Shown in pieces: positions 12,901 through 25,188 of a stretch of DNA of 64,000 bases; within the stretch, counting starts at the first letter, position 1; each line of letters opens with the position of its first letter. Below the pieces are notes generated by a model. The model searched no databases, was not told the origin of the DNA, and was given only the letters and a program-made list of their open reading frames with translations. The position numbers were made by a program, and so were the translations under genes. Origin of the DNA: Styela clava (lineage: Eukaryota; Chordata; Ascidiacea; Stolidobranchia; Styelidae); NCBI RefSeq assembly GCF_964204865.1, contig NC_135256.1, forward strand, positions 18,071,703 through 18,135,702, written 5' to 3'.

Positions 12901-15900
12901 TTTTGAATTTATGATTATTTAAAAATCATTCAAAAACCAAAGTGAATTGTAAACAGTAAACTAACATTGTACTAATCCAAAAAGTAGTCTTCCAACCAAT
13001 GTTTTTTTTTCGTAAAGTGATGCTAACGAAATGTTAATATATTCAATATCCATTTATTGATATACCTTCTTTACAGGACTGGCTCACTTTTGGTTAGAGC
13101 AGTTAGATATGCGACAAAGCCAATGCAACGCATTAATGACGAATCAGAAGATTCTGAATAAACTCGCTGAAGCCAAATATGACGTAGTTCTTGCTGATGC
13201 CACTGTAGCCTGTGGAGAGATTATTGCAGCCAAACTTGGAGTACCTCTCGTCTATGCAGTTAGAATACTTCCCGCCGAAGCGCAATTTCAATATTCACAA
13301 GTATGTCGAAAGCCAACATTACAAATTTTGAACTTGTATTTATAAGGGATACACACTGAATTTAGGACCGAAATCATTTTGTTTTCAACATAGTCTAACT
13401 TTCCTTGCACCAACTAGGTTAAACAATGGTGCCTGCAAGACTAAGTGGGTGACGCCGAGAATAATTTCAGTACGTATTGGTAAATTCTCTGCGAGTAAAG
13501 AAACAAATACAAGATTAACCTTAAATCAAGTACGGACTGAATCTATATATCTGACTCAAGGAAAAATGTTTGTGCATTTGTATTCGTAAATTTTAGAAAA
13601 TTTGTATAGTAGCCTATGAGCATAGGATTGGCAGCTGCGCCGCGTGCGCCTTACAGACGAATTGGAGTTTTTCGTTTTGTTTAGATAACAGTAGTCCTAT
13701 TTTCTCACGTTTACATCCATCTCAAACTGCTAACCAATTTTGTTTCAAGGTCGTCATGCAATAAAAATCTATAGATATGTGTAACAAACTCTCTTGCGTC
13801 CCATTTTCTCACGTTTACATCCATCTCAAACTGCTAACCAATTTTGTTTCAAGGTCGTCGTGCAATAAAATCTAGATATGTGTAACAAACTCTCTTGCGT
13901 AAACACTGAGCTTCTTCATTCTAATTTGTGATCTTGTTCAGACTCCAATTCCAATATCATATGTGCCAATGATCAACACGGAATTTACAGACAGAATGAA
14001 TTTTCTACAGAGAACCATGAATTTATTGTCTTATTTATATCAAACCATAGGAGTTGAATTATACGGCAAAATTGCCATGGACCCTCTTGTTCAAAAATAT
14101 CTTGGTAAGTGTAACTTACAAAATGTACACTATTCTTTATCGCTGTTTCGAGAGAAACAACAAAAAGTCTCTGCTTCTTTGTTTTTTAATTGAACAATGT
14201 AAAATTACTCGGATTTATCTGACTTCAAATCACATGAAATATGATTCATTCAATTACAATTCATCAGTGAGGTTACTGCGAAAACTTAAAATACACGTAA
14301 TGATTCTAAAAATACATTGATATTGTCTAATACTGTGGTCGGGTATTAGAAAACGGGATTTTCATATTGCAAAACTATCGGTATTTTATATATACTGCAA
14401 AAACATTGGAAAATGAGATTTGTCTTAGTCTGTTGAATGCATCAGTTTAATTTCCTCGCTTGGCTAATTCAGTCTAATCATATTAAACTGTCGTGAGACT
14501 GATATCATGATTCACTGTTTTTAAACTGACTGGAAAACTGAGCAGGGGTTTTCGCGTATCAATGACGCTATATTATAAAGATGAAAATATTAATTATGAA
14601 TGTTGTTTTGGTACGGATTCGGAAATCTCGTACTGGTTAATTTTGCCCACACCATGGCAGACCACGACGGACCGGAATTCTTTCGGATTTTTCAAAACTT
14701 ACAGAAAACCCTTTTCTACAACTTCCTGTATATATATATATGTGTTTAGAGAGTTTTTCGAAACGATACTGTGAAGGCACCTCATAAAAGGCATAAAACG
14801 TGTTCTTGCTTTTTTTGGCGACTAAATCAGTTTGAATGCGAGAATGTGATTCTATGTGCTACACCGATTGAAGTGAAACATAAAGCAGTTCATGCCAATA
14901 CGATTAGAAAAATAAACTTTAGGCATAATTGGTTGCCTGATAGATATACTGACAGTGAAGGGGTGGAGCTCGCATCCAACCCATTTTGACGAATAAAAAG
15001 TTTTTTTGGGGGTACAAGTTCCAAAAATTCAGGAAAACATTATAATAACTGTAAAATAGGCACAGTGACGTACACAGTTTCGTTCACTGCAAACGTAAAT
15101 GCATCTGGTTAGATGAATCCCTTTGATTTATTGACAAATATACATCGACCGCAAATGATGAGGTCGAGATAATGCAGTTGAGACTTGTCTCACAAAGAGC
15201 AATGAACATCAGGCTGTTCATCAGTCAAAATGACTCCACGAAAACAAATTCCTTTTCAGACCGCGGATATTTGCAAATCAGATATTTAACTCAGGACAAT
15301 ATGAAAATTTTTCATTCAAAACGTGAGATTCTTTGCACCTCCTCGCCATTTAAGGGGTGCATTAATATGGGAACCAGCAACTACACCCTAAACAGTAAAT
15401 TGTTTTTAAAGAACTGAACTACAAATAAAGGAAGCAAAGAGTGGTATCTACTGAGAACTCCTTATCACTTCTTTATTGTAATGTGATTACCAAGCTTTGA
15501 TGAAATCGCAGGGCTGCTTTATGAAGGAATTTCTCCGAGCATGGAGACAACAACACAGCCTGCAGGCTCATCCGCCCAATCCGTTGGACCTAGCACAGTG
15601 TTTCTCAAACTGTGTTCTGCAGAACCCTGCTGTTCCGCAAGTTTCTTCGGAGTGTTCTAGATTGGGCGCCATGGCGATATCGGTCGTACTTTGGCGCCTT
15701 TGGGTGGTGAATTTTACTCCCAACTGGCGACAAACACGCTGACATGTCTTGCTATGTAAACATGCGGGCAGGTCTCGTGCCAGTCTGTAAAGCTTGGCTA
15801 TTTCGTCAACCGTTAAATATAGTTAACCGTCGGTCTAATTTTTATAGTTGTAAAATTCACTTTTCAATTTTACCATAGGGTAAATTATTTCGAAAATCAC

Positions 15901-18900
15901 CCTAATGAATTGTTGTCTTACAACTGGAAGCTTCAAAAGATGTTGTGATAAACCGCTTATGCAAGTTGATGCACAAAGTAAATCCAATACACAATTTTTT
16001 ATTATCAATTTAACCTCCATATGGAGCCCCAGGCCTCCGTGACAGAAACCTAGAGGGCTCCTCGATCAATTCGTTGACTTATTAAATTAAACCACGGCCT
16101 TGGATAATTTTGTGTCAAACTGTCAATGAAGCAATAACGGCATTGATAAAATTTGACAACGGTAGCGTCAAATTGTGACAAGACGGTAATTCAACTGTAT
16201 GTTTAAGTTGCAATAGATATTGCCATATTTCGTTTACCGCCTTTTTTACATTTTGACATTACTTCATTAATATGTTTGTCGAATTTACAGCGTTCATATA
16301 ATTTATCTATGGAATATAGATTTATTTCAAGCTTGTAATAACCCTATTGAGAAAGGTTTAGTGTTTGAATTCCGTTTAATTTTCTTTTTATACATGCAAA
16401 TTTGTTTTTTTTGTTCCCATTTTTATATATTTATTGTGGTGCTACTTAAATAATAGTCAGCCTTTTCACGGGCTGCATAACAACAAAAGTTTGACAACTC
16501 TTGTCCCCAGCAGACGGTTTCTTTAAGTTTGATGTGATAGAAACTGACTATACTGCTTACCATCATAGCAGTAGAAGCACCCTGGCCAGGTTGATGGCAC
16601 CCTAACCCGACAGTAATTTAATCCCTACATTGAAACTGACATATTTAATACACAGAGTTGAAAAATAAAACCTTATGTCATTGCCAATAATATTTTTGCC
16701 ATCGTGATTAGTTTTAACTGTAGTATTATAAAAAAAATAAATTCCGTGTGGAATGACGTATAAAATTTATGAATGGCATTCGTGTGTTAATAACATTGAA
16801 ATATGAATTTAATGATTTTCAGACTGTGATATATATCGTAAAATTGAACAAAATTTGCACTTGATTTTGTGTTAAACTTTCCAGTTGTTCATTATATAGT
16901 TCATTTTGATTTTCGAATGCATTTTATTTCTATAATTATAAAATAACTATCCCCTTGCTTCCATATTCTTTCACCTTGATTGATTTTCATATCCAACCTT
17001 ATAAATTCAATGCCATACTTATTGATTTATTTTTTCCAAACGTTAATCGCGGTATCTTCACGAAAAATTGATATTCGCTGATGTAAAAGAATCAAATGAC
17101 TCATGTTTTTGTTATGATCATTTGTATACTCTACCCTTTAGTTTTTTGATTAGCTGAAAAGTGGGTACTTCCGTGGTGTGTGTACCAGGTTAGGGTTAGG
17201 CCATATTTGTATTCCAATTTTTCTTATTTTAGTTTTATTACCATTTCGGGGACTGTGTGTGTTAGCCAACTGAATATACCCCTTGCCCATAGGCTTCAGT
17301 CCCTTTACACAACTTGATGTAAAGTAGGCGAACAAAATTAGTTACCTCCATCTGAAAACAGATGCATTGTATTTTATTTTTGTGAGCGTTGGAAGTTATA
17401 GTTTATGAGTGACACGCATTTACGGAGAAGATTGATATTCTGTGACAAAATCAAAAAATTAAATAAAAATATTTAAAAACAAAATGTTTTTGTAGTTAAT
17501 GTTGTTTTAACGGACGAATGCGTTCCAGCTAATATTGATTTTTTTAAAACTAGAGTAAATTTGCTAGATTTTTTATTATTTTTTTGTTTTGACATTGAAA
17601 TGTCAGTTTGACAATACTAATCAATATTTGTAGTTAACTGTGTGATATTTCGAAAACCGTATGGTGTACCCTCATTACAAGTCCTACTAGAGCCCTTTTC
17701 ATAACGATTGTAAAACAGATTCATAAAAGATTGCGTAATGATTTTTCAAATAGATTTGAAGGATTTTACATCTGATGGACCAGTGTTTGTGCGAAATAGG
17801 GGATGCCAGGAGTTTGGTAATAATAATTACCCCCATCTCATAACATTTGTTTTTTAAACGTATGGAGTGGGGTACATTCTTGTTATTGTTCAGACCCTAT
17901 CTTAGGATAGGATGGTTTATTGCCCCAACCTATGATAAACAGAGAAACGTAGTGAAGTGTCCCAACCTAATTTAAAATAAATAGAATCAAGGAAAATGGA
18001 CCAAAAATGGGCAGAAGGCTAATAGCATATAGTAGGTTACCAAATAATATATTGTAAAATATAATCCGCAAAATTATCCGTTGGATTGTTAACCTCTCGT
18101 GCACGAGATTAGGAGTTAATGATTAACGACGGCATAACAACGCCCTCTATCACCTTTAGCCCTCAACCGTATTTTGAAAATGTTTTTAACAACGCTACTG
18201 AACTACCTGTGCCTAGGAATCATACAGGACACTTATGGTAGAATAGAATAGGACACTTGAATGGTTTCAAATTTAATGTGGCTATATATATATACACGGC
18301 CCTCGTCTTGGATGAGTGTTTAGCGTATTCCATCCACGTCTGTTAAATTGTATAATTTGACAAAATCACCTTCCATAGATATAAATGAAATTGAGCTATT
18401 CTTGTATGTTTGCGTAATTTCGCATTGATGTTCTAAATTCTGACAAATTTTTTGACTATCTGCTACTTCTTAATTCTTTAAACCGATTTAATCTTTACAA
18501 AATGTAAACATGTCCATGACGTAAACTAGTTAACCAAACAAATGCTGCAATATTAGTTTGAAACGCGGGACGTCGGGTTCAGCGCTCTAGATTCCTAGAA
18601 GAAAAACGAAAATTTGTAAGTAAATGCCATATTTGAGACGCATAAATATCGTAACGTGCGACAGATAGAGCGCCTCGTCGAAAGAAACTTGTTTGTAATA
18701 CACTTTTTTTTTACGTCCGAGTGCAAAACCGTCGCCATCTGTCATCTGTAGGAAGAGAAAATCGAAATAATAACTTAAATGCCACTGGAATGATAAATAT
18801 GGGTGGCATGAGTGCTAAAATCCTCCGGAAGGGGGTTACGAGCCCTGAAAATGGTTTGAAACCACTGTTGTAGAAGTATGATTTACATTGTAGTAGATAA

Positions 18901-21900
18901 GCATGTATTAGCAAGCCTTTGCTCACCCTTCAAAAAGATCCTATACAACTCCCAACTCAGTATATTTTGTTAAACCTGTTTTTTTTGTTTGTATATTATT
19001 CTACTTGAAACGTTTCCCCCTTCCTACAAAAATAGTAGCTCCCTATGTATCAGTGGCTTCTTGTACATCGTTTTTTCCTACTATGGGTTTTATACGGTTT
19101 CGAAAAGCCCAGAACATCGCATCATTTGGTCTTCAGATTTGACCTTCAGCTGTTTAATCATTGTGGTTGTAGATTGCGATATTGGACAAATATTTCTCAA
19201 TGAAGTTTGCATTGCAATTTATCTTCGCCATCATTAAATCAAAGGATTTGTTCTTTAGGTCCGAATGCGGGATACAGACAATTAATGTCACAAGCAAGTT
19301 TATGGTTGATCAGGACAGATTTTGCTTTCGAATATCCTCGGCCGCTGATGCCAAATGTTAAATTCATCGGTGGATTTCATTGCAAACCAGCGAAGCCACT
19401 GTCTGAGGTTAGATGACGTAATCCTAATGTTCAAATACAAGTACCGTAATATCATTTAGATGGTAGACTGTGGTCGTCGTCAAATATAAGCGGTTGACTG
19501 TCGCCTACTTACTCTGACAACATAAAATATACTAATGGTTTCTGAATATGTTGGCTTGGAAAAATTTATGGTATTGAGATTAATTGTATTGAGATGTGCC
19601 GATTACATATGATATTGAATTCTAACATTTTTACCGGCAGGCAATGAGCCAAATTTGTACTTTGAGTTTAACCGTCGTGATACTTTCTTGTTGGCCACCT
19701 GAATCCCTTATCCCGCCCTTTTGGCAAATATTATTGCAATTTCATGACTTTCGTAAAAAGCAATGAAACCAGCTAAGAAGTGGTAAGTTTCAGCATTTTA
19801 CGCGAACCCGGAATTTAAATCGAGAAAGATTAGAAAGCCAAACACTTTAATGGGGTACTGGAAATAGTAAAGAAATTTACGCATTAAATAATCCTTATGA
19901 TATGGTATAGACTTTCATACACAGCACTTTTTAATTTAAAATATATTCAAATCTAATTTTAGGAGCTTGAAAATTTCGTCAACGACGATAATTACGACGG
20001 ATTTATTGTTTTCTCTATGGGATCGATGGTTCGAAATATGCATAAGTAAGTGCTAATGTTGATACGCTATTTTCCAGCCATACTCCTTTTTCTTGCCGAA
20101 CCTACTTTTGGCTTAGTATCCGGTATTTGGGAACATATTTCCAACAGATACAACCGGCATTTCTATTATGTAAATAATGTTTTTATTGGATCTGGAACAA
20201 ACAATACTATTGATTTTGTAGAATTTCTGAGCAAAAAATAATATATATATATATATATTCAATTTTCTCGAGAACGGGTATTCTCAGTATTCCTATTTCA
20301 TATTGATCTAATTTGAAAGTCCCCAGACGACCAGGCAGATGTAGGTTTTTTCGTGCGTAAGTCACTCATATTCATAATTCAGGCGGAATTCAGATTTCTA
20401 AACTAAAGCATAACTGAATTGAGTTTTTCACCGTTGCCAAAAATTAGTCAATAATATTGGTTGATCGTATAACCGACGTGCATTGGGTTTTGGTAATTCA
20501 AAAACTTTTACAACCTAAATTAAATTTGTTATATCTTTACTAACAGATCAAAAGCAAATACGATAGCTGCTGCGTTCGCAAATCTCAAACAAAAGGTCGT
20601 ATGGAGATACCTTGGCGAGACACCAGACACACTAGGACCAAACACAAAAATCATGTCATGGTTGCCACAAAATGATCTTTTAGGTAAGATTTATCGGTAC
20701 GACAGAGAAATCTAACCAATGTTTTAAAACCGAATTTTTACGAGCGTTGCTGGGTAACTAAAGAATAAAACGTCACTATGAAAATCAAAACGAGTTTTAC
20801 TATCGCTTTATCGCATTGGTACTACCAAGGGATTGTCTGATTTAATTACAATAGAACATAAAAATTTGGATATAGTACGATTTTTATCTGTATTGTATCA
20901 TGTTGTAAATTGTAGCAAATGAAAGGTATGAATAAATTTCGTTAAAAGTCGGGAGGGAGAAAGTGTTACCTACTAAAATCCAAAAAGTTACAACGCATAA
21001 ATTATTTCTATGAAACGAAATGATTCCTGATATCGATTTCTCAAGAAACGTGGCATCTAATGATTTAGTATATGTACCTATGTACTGTTTATTACTCTGA
21101 TAACTAGTGTGAGTAATCCTTGTTTGAATGATGTTTTATTTAATTTATTGATTATTCAGGTCATCCAAAATGCAAGCTCTTTGTCACTCACGGTGGAACA
21201 AACGGAATTTACGAAGCAATATATCATGGTGTACCTATGTTAGGTCTTCCTTTGCTGGTCGACCAGTTTGACAATATGGTCAGGATAAAAGGTTATGATT
21301 GCTTTCTAATCTTTTGACTTTTCATTTTGGTGTGTTAGCTTCATATTATATGTGTTGACCCTAAATTGTGGGTGTCAATTTGAATCTGTTCTATCACATT
21401 GTTTCGAACTTTTGATGTGCTTTGACCAACTTTAAATGTGCTGTATTGAACACGGATTGGATTTATGGATCGTTTTGTTGTTGTTGTTGTTATCTCTGGT
21501 GTTGTTGTTGTTGTGAATGAAAAAGCAGTTTTCTTTGACCCTAGTGTAATAATCAATTACAAATTTTCACAACTTTAAATTAAAAGAAGTCGCTAGAGGG
21601 CTATTACTTTTGTGTTACTCGAAATTTTCCCCGAAAATTTGCTGTTTTATTTTATTTAAACGGGAACACTTGGTATTCTATCATGCTCAATCACCTTCAT
21701 CGTACCTCCCCACCAATCTTTTCTCCGAACCCGGTGTTATCAGCTTTCTGGCCTCACTGTAACGGTACCGCAGCCTATGACTATATATTTGTCCATCGAT
21801 ATCTTTTATCTTCTCCCTTCATTTTGCTTCCTTCGGATAAAATAATAAAACTAAACAACAACTAGGATACTGGTGTATTGGTCTTATTTGTAATACCTAC

Positions 21901-23062
21901 AATAATAAGAGTAGTAATTTGAAATCCAAGAGTTATGTGCTGTATCACATTAAGTTTTTCAATTGCATTTTTCTATTTTGATCTTACAGGAAAAGGAGCA
22001 GGCAAAACGTTGGACATCACAAACCTAAATAGAACTGAATTACAATCAACAATTGTAGAATTGATAAACAACAAAAGGTAATTTACATAAATATTTATAT
22101 GGTTATGAATTTTATTACACATCTTCATGAATATTTTTTACATGTTTTGTTTTCTGACGAATTTTTTATAAAAATGTTCAGTAAGGCTGCTAAAACTCGT
22201 ATTTTTACTGCCCTCGTTGCAGGCTATACACTCTGTAAGCTAACACAGAAAGAATAAACAAGTAGATAGTACCAAGTCAGGAATGCTAATATTGATACAA
22301 AGATAAGTCGCAATGCTTTCACGGACGAAAAAACGTTTACTGTTTCCCTATTATTAATATTACAACCTGGTGTCGTTTTTTGTTAGCTTTTCCAATTCAA
22401 GATAACAATACTTCTCATGGGCAAAGAAAACTTACCACGAAGTATTCTTCTAAGTGTTCAGTGGCCACTAATAAGCAGCTGCTTCATATTGTCTATTTTA
22501 GTACTATTTTTCAGTAATCTAGTTCACTCATTTTAGTTATAAAGAGAATGCTATAAAACTGTCGGAATTACACAAAGACAAAGTTATGACACCTCTTGAA
22601 AGCGCCACCTACTGGATAGAATACGTTATACGTCACAAAGGAGCTTATCATCTTCGTCCGGCTGCACATGAACTGTGGTGGTTTCAATATCATTTACTCG
22701 ATGTTATAGTTTTTCTTATTGGATCCTTAGTAGGGGCTATATGGGTAGTGAAATTGTTTATCAGATATCTTCTTCGCAAAAAATCGGATAAGACAGACGA
22801 ACAGACAGACAACTCCGTCAAAGATAAGGTAGAAGAAATGAATGGTAATGGGAACATTGCTTCTTCAACAAAAGTTGTTAATGGACATTTGCATGCAAAT
22901 GGTTACAAACAAAAGAATTCTTCTCTTCAGCATAGGAAGAAAAACGGTATTAGGGTGTCCGATCCTATTTCTAATGGCAACGGTCATCTTTCAAATGGGT
23001 TTCATACAAAATTGAGTTGTGAATATTGTCATCGTAGAAAGAATATTCAATCAACTGAATAG
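9995..23062 (+). CDS. UDP-glucuronosyltransferase, ten exons, long cytosolic tail
   Basis: Transfers a sugar from a UDP-sugar to small lipophilic acceptors at the ER lumen (family knowledge). Exons: 9995-10321, 12369-12471, 13077-13300, 13942-14104, 19259-19407, 19963-20045, 20547-20683, 21160-21291, 21990-22077 and 22537-23062. All are GT-AG with matching phases, giving 643 aa. Seen in the protein: a signal-anchor-like hydrophobic stretch at about 27-42, SHW with candidate catalytic His67, and VVLADA with the partner Asp184. The UGT signature lies at about 388-431 ([25 protein letters not shown]), [13 protein letters not shown] precedes one membrane helix at about 523-545, and basic residues RKK follow it. 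Vertebrate UGT tails are about 20 aa with a dilysine signal; here about 97 Asn/His/Ser-rich residues follow. Intron 4 is 5.2 kb and repeat-filled. AATAAA lies at 23,212. The 26-residue basic stretch before the hydrophobic segment is long, but there is no downstream Met. Confidence 0.95.
13699..13904 (+). repeat. 104-bp tandem duplication in UGT intron 3
   Basis: Two adjacent copies begin at 13,699 and 13,803, each opening ATTTTCTCACGTTTACATCC and ending near CTCTCTTGCGT. They differ by only a few bases, so the duplication is recent. It is entirely intronic, and its 3' end is about 40 bp upstream of exon 4. Confidence 0.9.
15596..15700 (+). mobile_element. Solo end of a hAT-like element in UGT intron 4
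   Basis: CAGTGTTTCTCAAACTG followed by CTGCAGAACCCTGCTGTTCCGCAAG resembles the end and subterminal region of a hAT transposon. No opposite inverted end was found within the next few kilobases, so this is a truncated relic or coincidental. The right limit is arbitrary. Confidence 0.35.
17161..17350. mobile_element. MITE, telomere-motif family, degraded copy (UGT intron 4)
   Basis: Starts GTGGGTACTTCCG and contains ACCAGGTTAGGGTTAGGCC, a TCTTATTTTAGTT core and CTTTACACAACTTGATGTAAA, in the same order as the copy at 27,011. Flanks GCTGAAAA and TCTGAAAA match 7/8. The right terminal repeat is decayed (ends ACCTCCA). Confidence 0.65.
18700..18868. mobile_element. Truncated hAT-like element end (UGT intron 4)
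   Basis: The right end reads ATGGTTTGAAACCACTG, which inverted is CAGTGGTTTCAAACCAT, a hAT-type terminus. No partner left end with a matching octamer was found, so limits and completeness are uncertain. Confidence 0.4.
21474..21514 (+). repeat. GTT/TTG microsatellite in UGT intron 8
   Basis: Two runs of the TTG/GTT trinucleotide are separated by a short interruption (TATCTCTGG). Intronic, with no coding role seen. Confidence 0.8.
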
Positions 23063-25188
23063 AATTCACCTGGGACAAAAACAATTTATGCTAATATGTT
23101 AATATTATTATTCCAAATTCGATTTGTGCTTTCAAGATAAATAGGTATTTAATGATTACTAACTGTCTCTGACAATCGGTTTCATACCGAATAATCGCAC
23201 CGAGTTTCCTAAATAAAAATCTTTATGCAAATTGTGACTATTTGGTAAAGGACAAAATTGAGGCAAATTATGCCATTACATTCCATATGATTTTTCGAGT
23301 GAAGCAAGTTTTGTCAACTGTTAGATTTCATGTCCAATTCTTACTATTCAATGCATTTTCTTTTTGTGGATCAAATTGAAAAGCAAAGCAATCCGGCAGA
23401 ATTTTCGATTTCTGATGTTGCCAGTAAGTTCTATGATATATTATACCATGACATTATTTTCCATATTTTTACTATATTATCTCCTCGAATGCGTGATCAA
23501 TAATATTAACGAATAGTAATGTTTGGAATTATCTGAAAATCTATTTGGGAAGTCTACTTATGCACTTTCCCATGCATGTATAAATGCATCTGTTTCGTAT
23601 GGAAAGTGTAATGGATTTTAAGAAAAATTCATTTTCTGATATTAATCCATTCACATGCAAGCTAATAAGTGCACCGAATGCAACGGGTATTTTCTGTTCA
23701 TTTCACCAAATATATGAAATGAAAATAATTAATAGTCATGTATTCTTTTGTAATTATACTAGTAAAATAATTATTCTCTGTGTTAGATTGTTAGAAAAAT
23801 ATTACATTAATATGCTCTAAACCTTATTTTTTGAATTGACTGCCATGATGGTCCTTCTGCGAGACCTGAGCAAAAATTATAATTAAGCCTGTATTTCGAC
23901 TTAATTTTTGTGTTCTCAACCTTCCCAATTGGGTGATTTGTATGCGTGATTTCCTGAATTTCCAAGCATAACGGATTTCAATGTTAATAATATCTAACAA
24001 ATAATTGTGTTTGCTCAATCACAAAGTTGCAATCACACGAAATCAAACTTATCAAGAGGCGAACCTTGAACGCAAAAGTATGATAGTAATGATTGGCATT
24101 GCACGTCCTTGATTCCACAGCAGAAAAATTTGTAAAAGTCTTCCAGTATATATCAGACTGGAATAAATGTTCTTGATTCTGTATACATTTCTAAGATGTT
24201 ATTACTAGTGAGCTTTCTGAGTATTTCCCCAAATTTCTTAAATAAGTTCTACTTCTAAAAGGCTCTTATACTTACCAAATTAATCATGCATACTATTTGA
24301 CAGTAAAGAGCAATTTGTAAAAAAAGCTTGCCTTTCTCGTTATTGGTGCGTCGATTTCTATTGAATATTTTTCATTTATAATCCACAGTAAATATTATTA
24401 ATTAAATTAAATGTGATAATTTTTTTCATTTTCATTTCTTTTTCAAATATACAATTTTAATCATTTCTGAATATTTTTAATTTAAAGATGTCTGGGATAT
24501 CTCCGGCAGTTTGAAAATCTGTTTCCGGTTTGGCTTACGTTTGACTCCGGATAAAATATTCAACACCGGAGCATGATATCGGAATGTCGAACTACATAAC
24601 TTAGACGTCTGATCATGTGCCTTTTTCGATCAAAAAGTATACCTCGGACCTTACCGGCTTTGAATTATCTCTTTAAAAGTTCAGTTTCATGCCCGGCTCC
24701 AGTATGGTTGTGAATATAACTGCAGCAAAAACTTTTTTTTTTCGATATTTCCAAAATACCTGTTTTTCCTCGAATGTACTCAAAATCATTTCGGTTTCTA
24801 TTAGTGCAATATGTATTTGTAATGTTAAAAATAGAAACGAGAATCAAACGAAAAAATATTGTACAAAATTGATATATATAAAGAAATTAAAAAGGGAATT
24901 TCATACCAGGACGGATATGATTCACTGTACAGCAAATTACTGCTATACTGAGCAAGATAAGAGCTAACAAAATAATTTTATTTTATACAAAGCCCTCAAA
25001 TAGCATTTCCTGTGGAACATTGAAACATATGGGTACGGGTATCTTTTTAGCTTAAGAGATTACCATGACAGAGCCAATAACATGATACATTTTTCAGTGT
25101 TTAAGTCCCTCATTTTGTGTTTACTTTGTCAAAAGCGGGTTAGATGGTTACTTCGAAGTGGGCATATTTTTACATGGCATTTTATACT
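23063..25188. other. Region between the UGT gene and the next minus-strand gene
   Basis: Contains the UGT 3' UTR with AATAAA at 23,212-23,217, then AT-rich DNA with no supported exon. The two genes converge here, so the 3' UTR of the minus-strand gene must also lie within its right part. Reading frames at 23,584-23,820 and 24,665-24,967 show no family signature. Confidence 0.6.
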
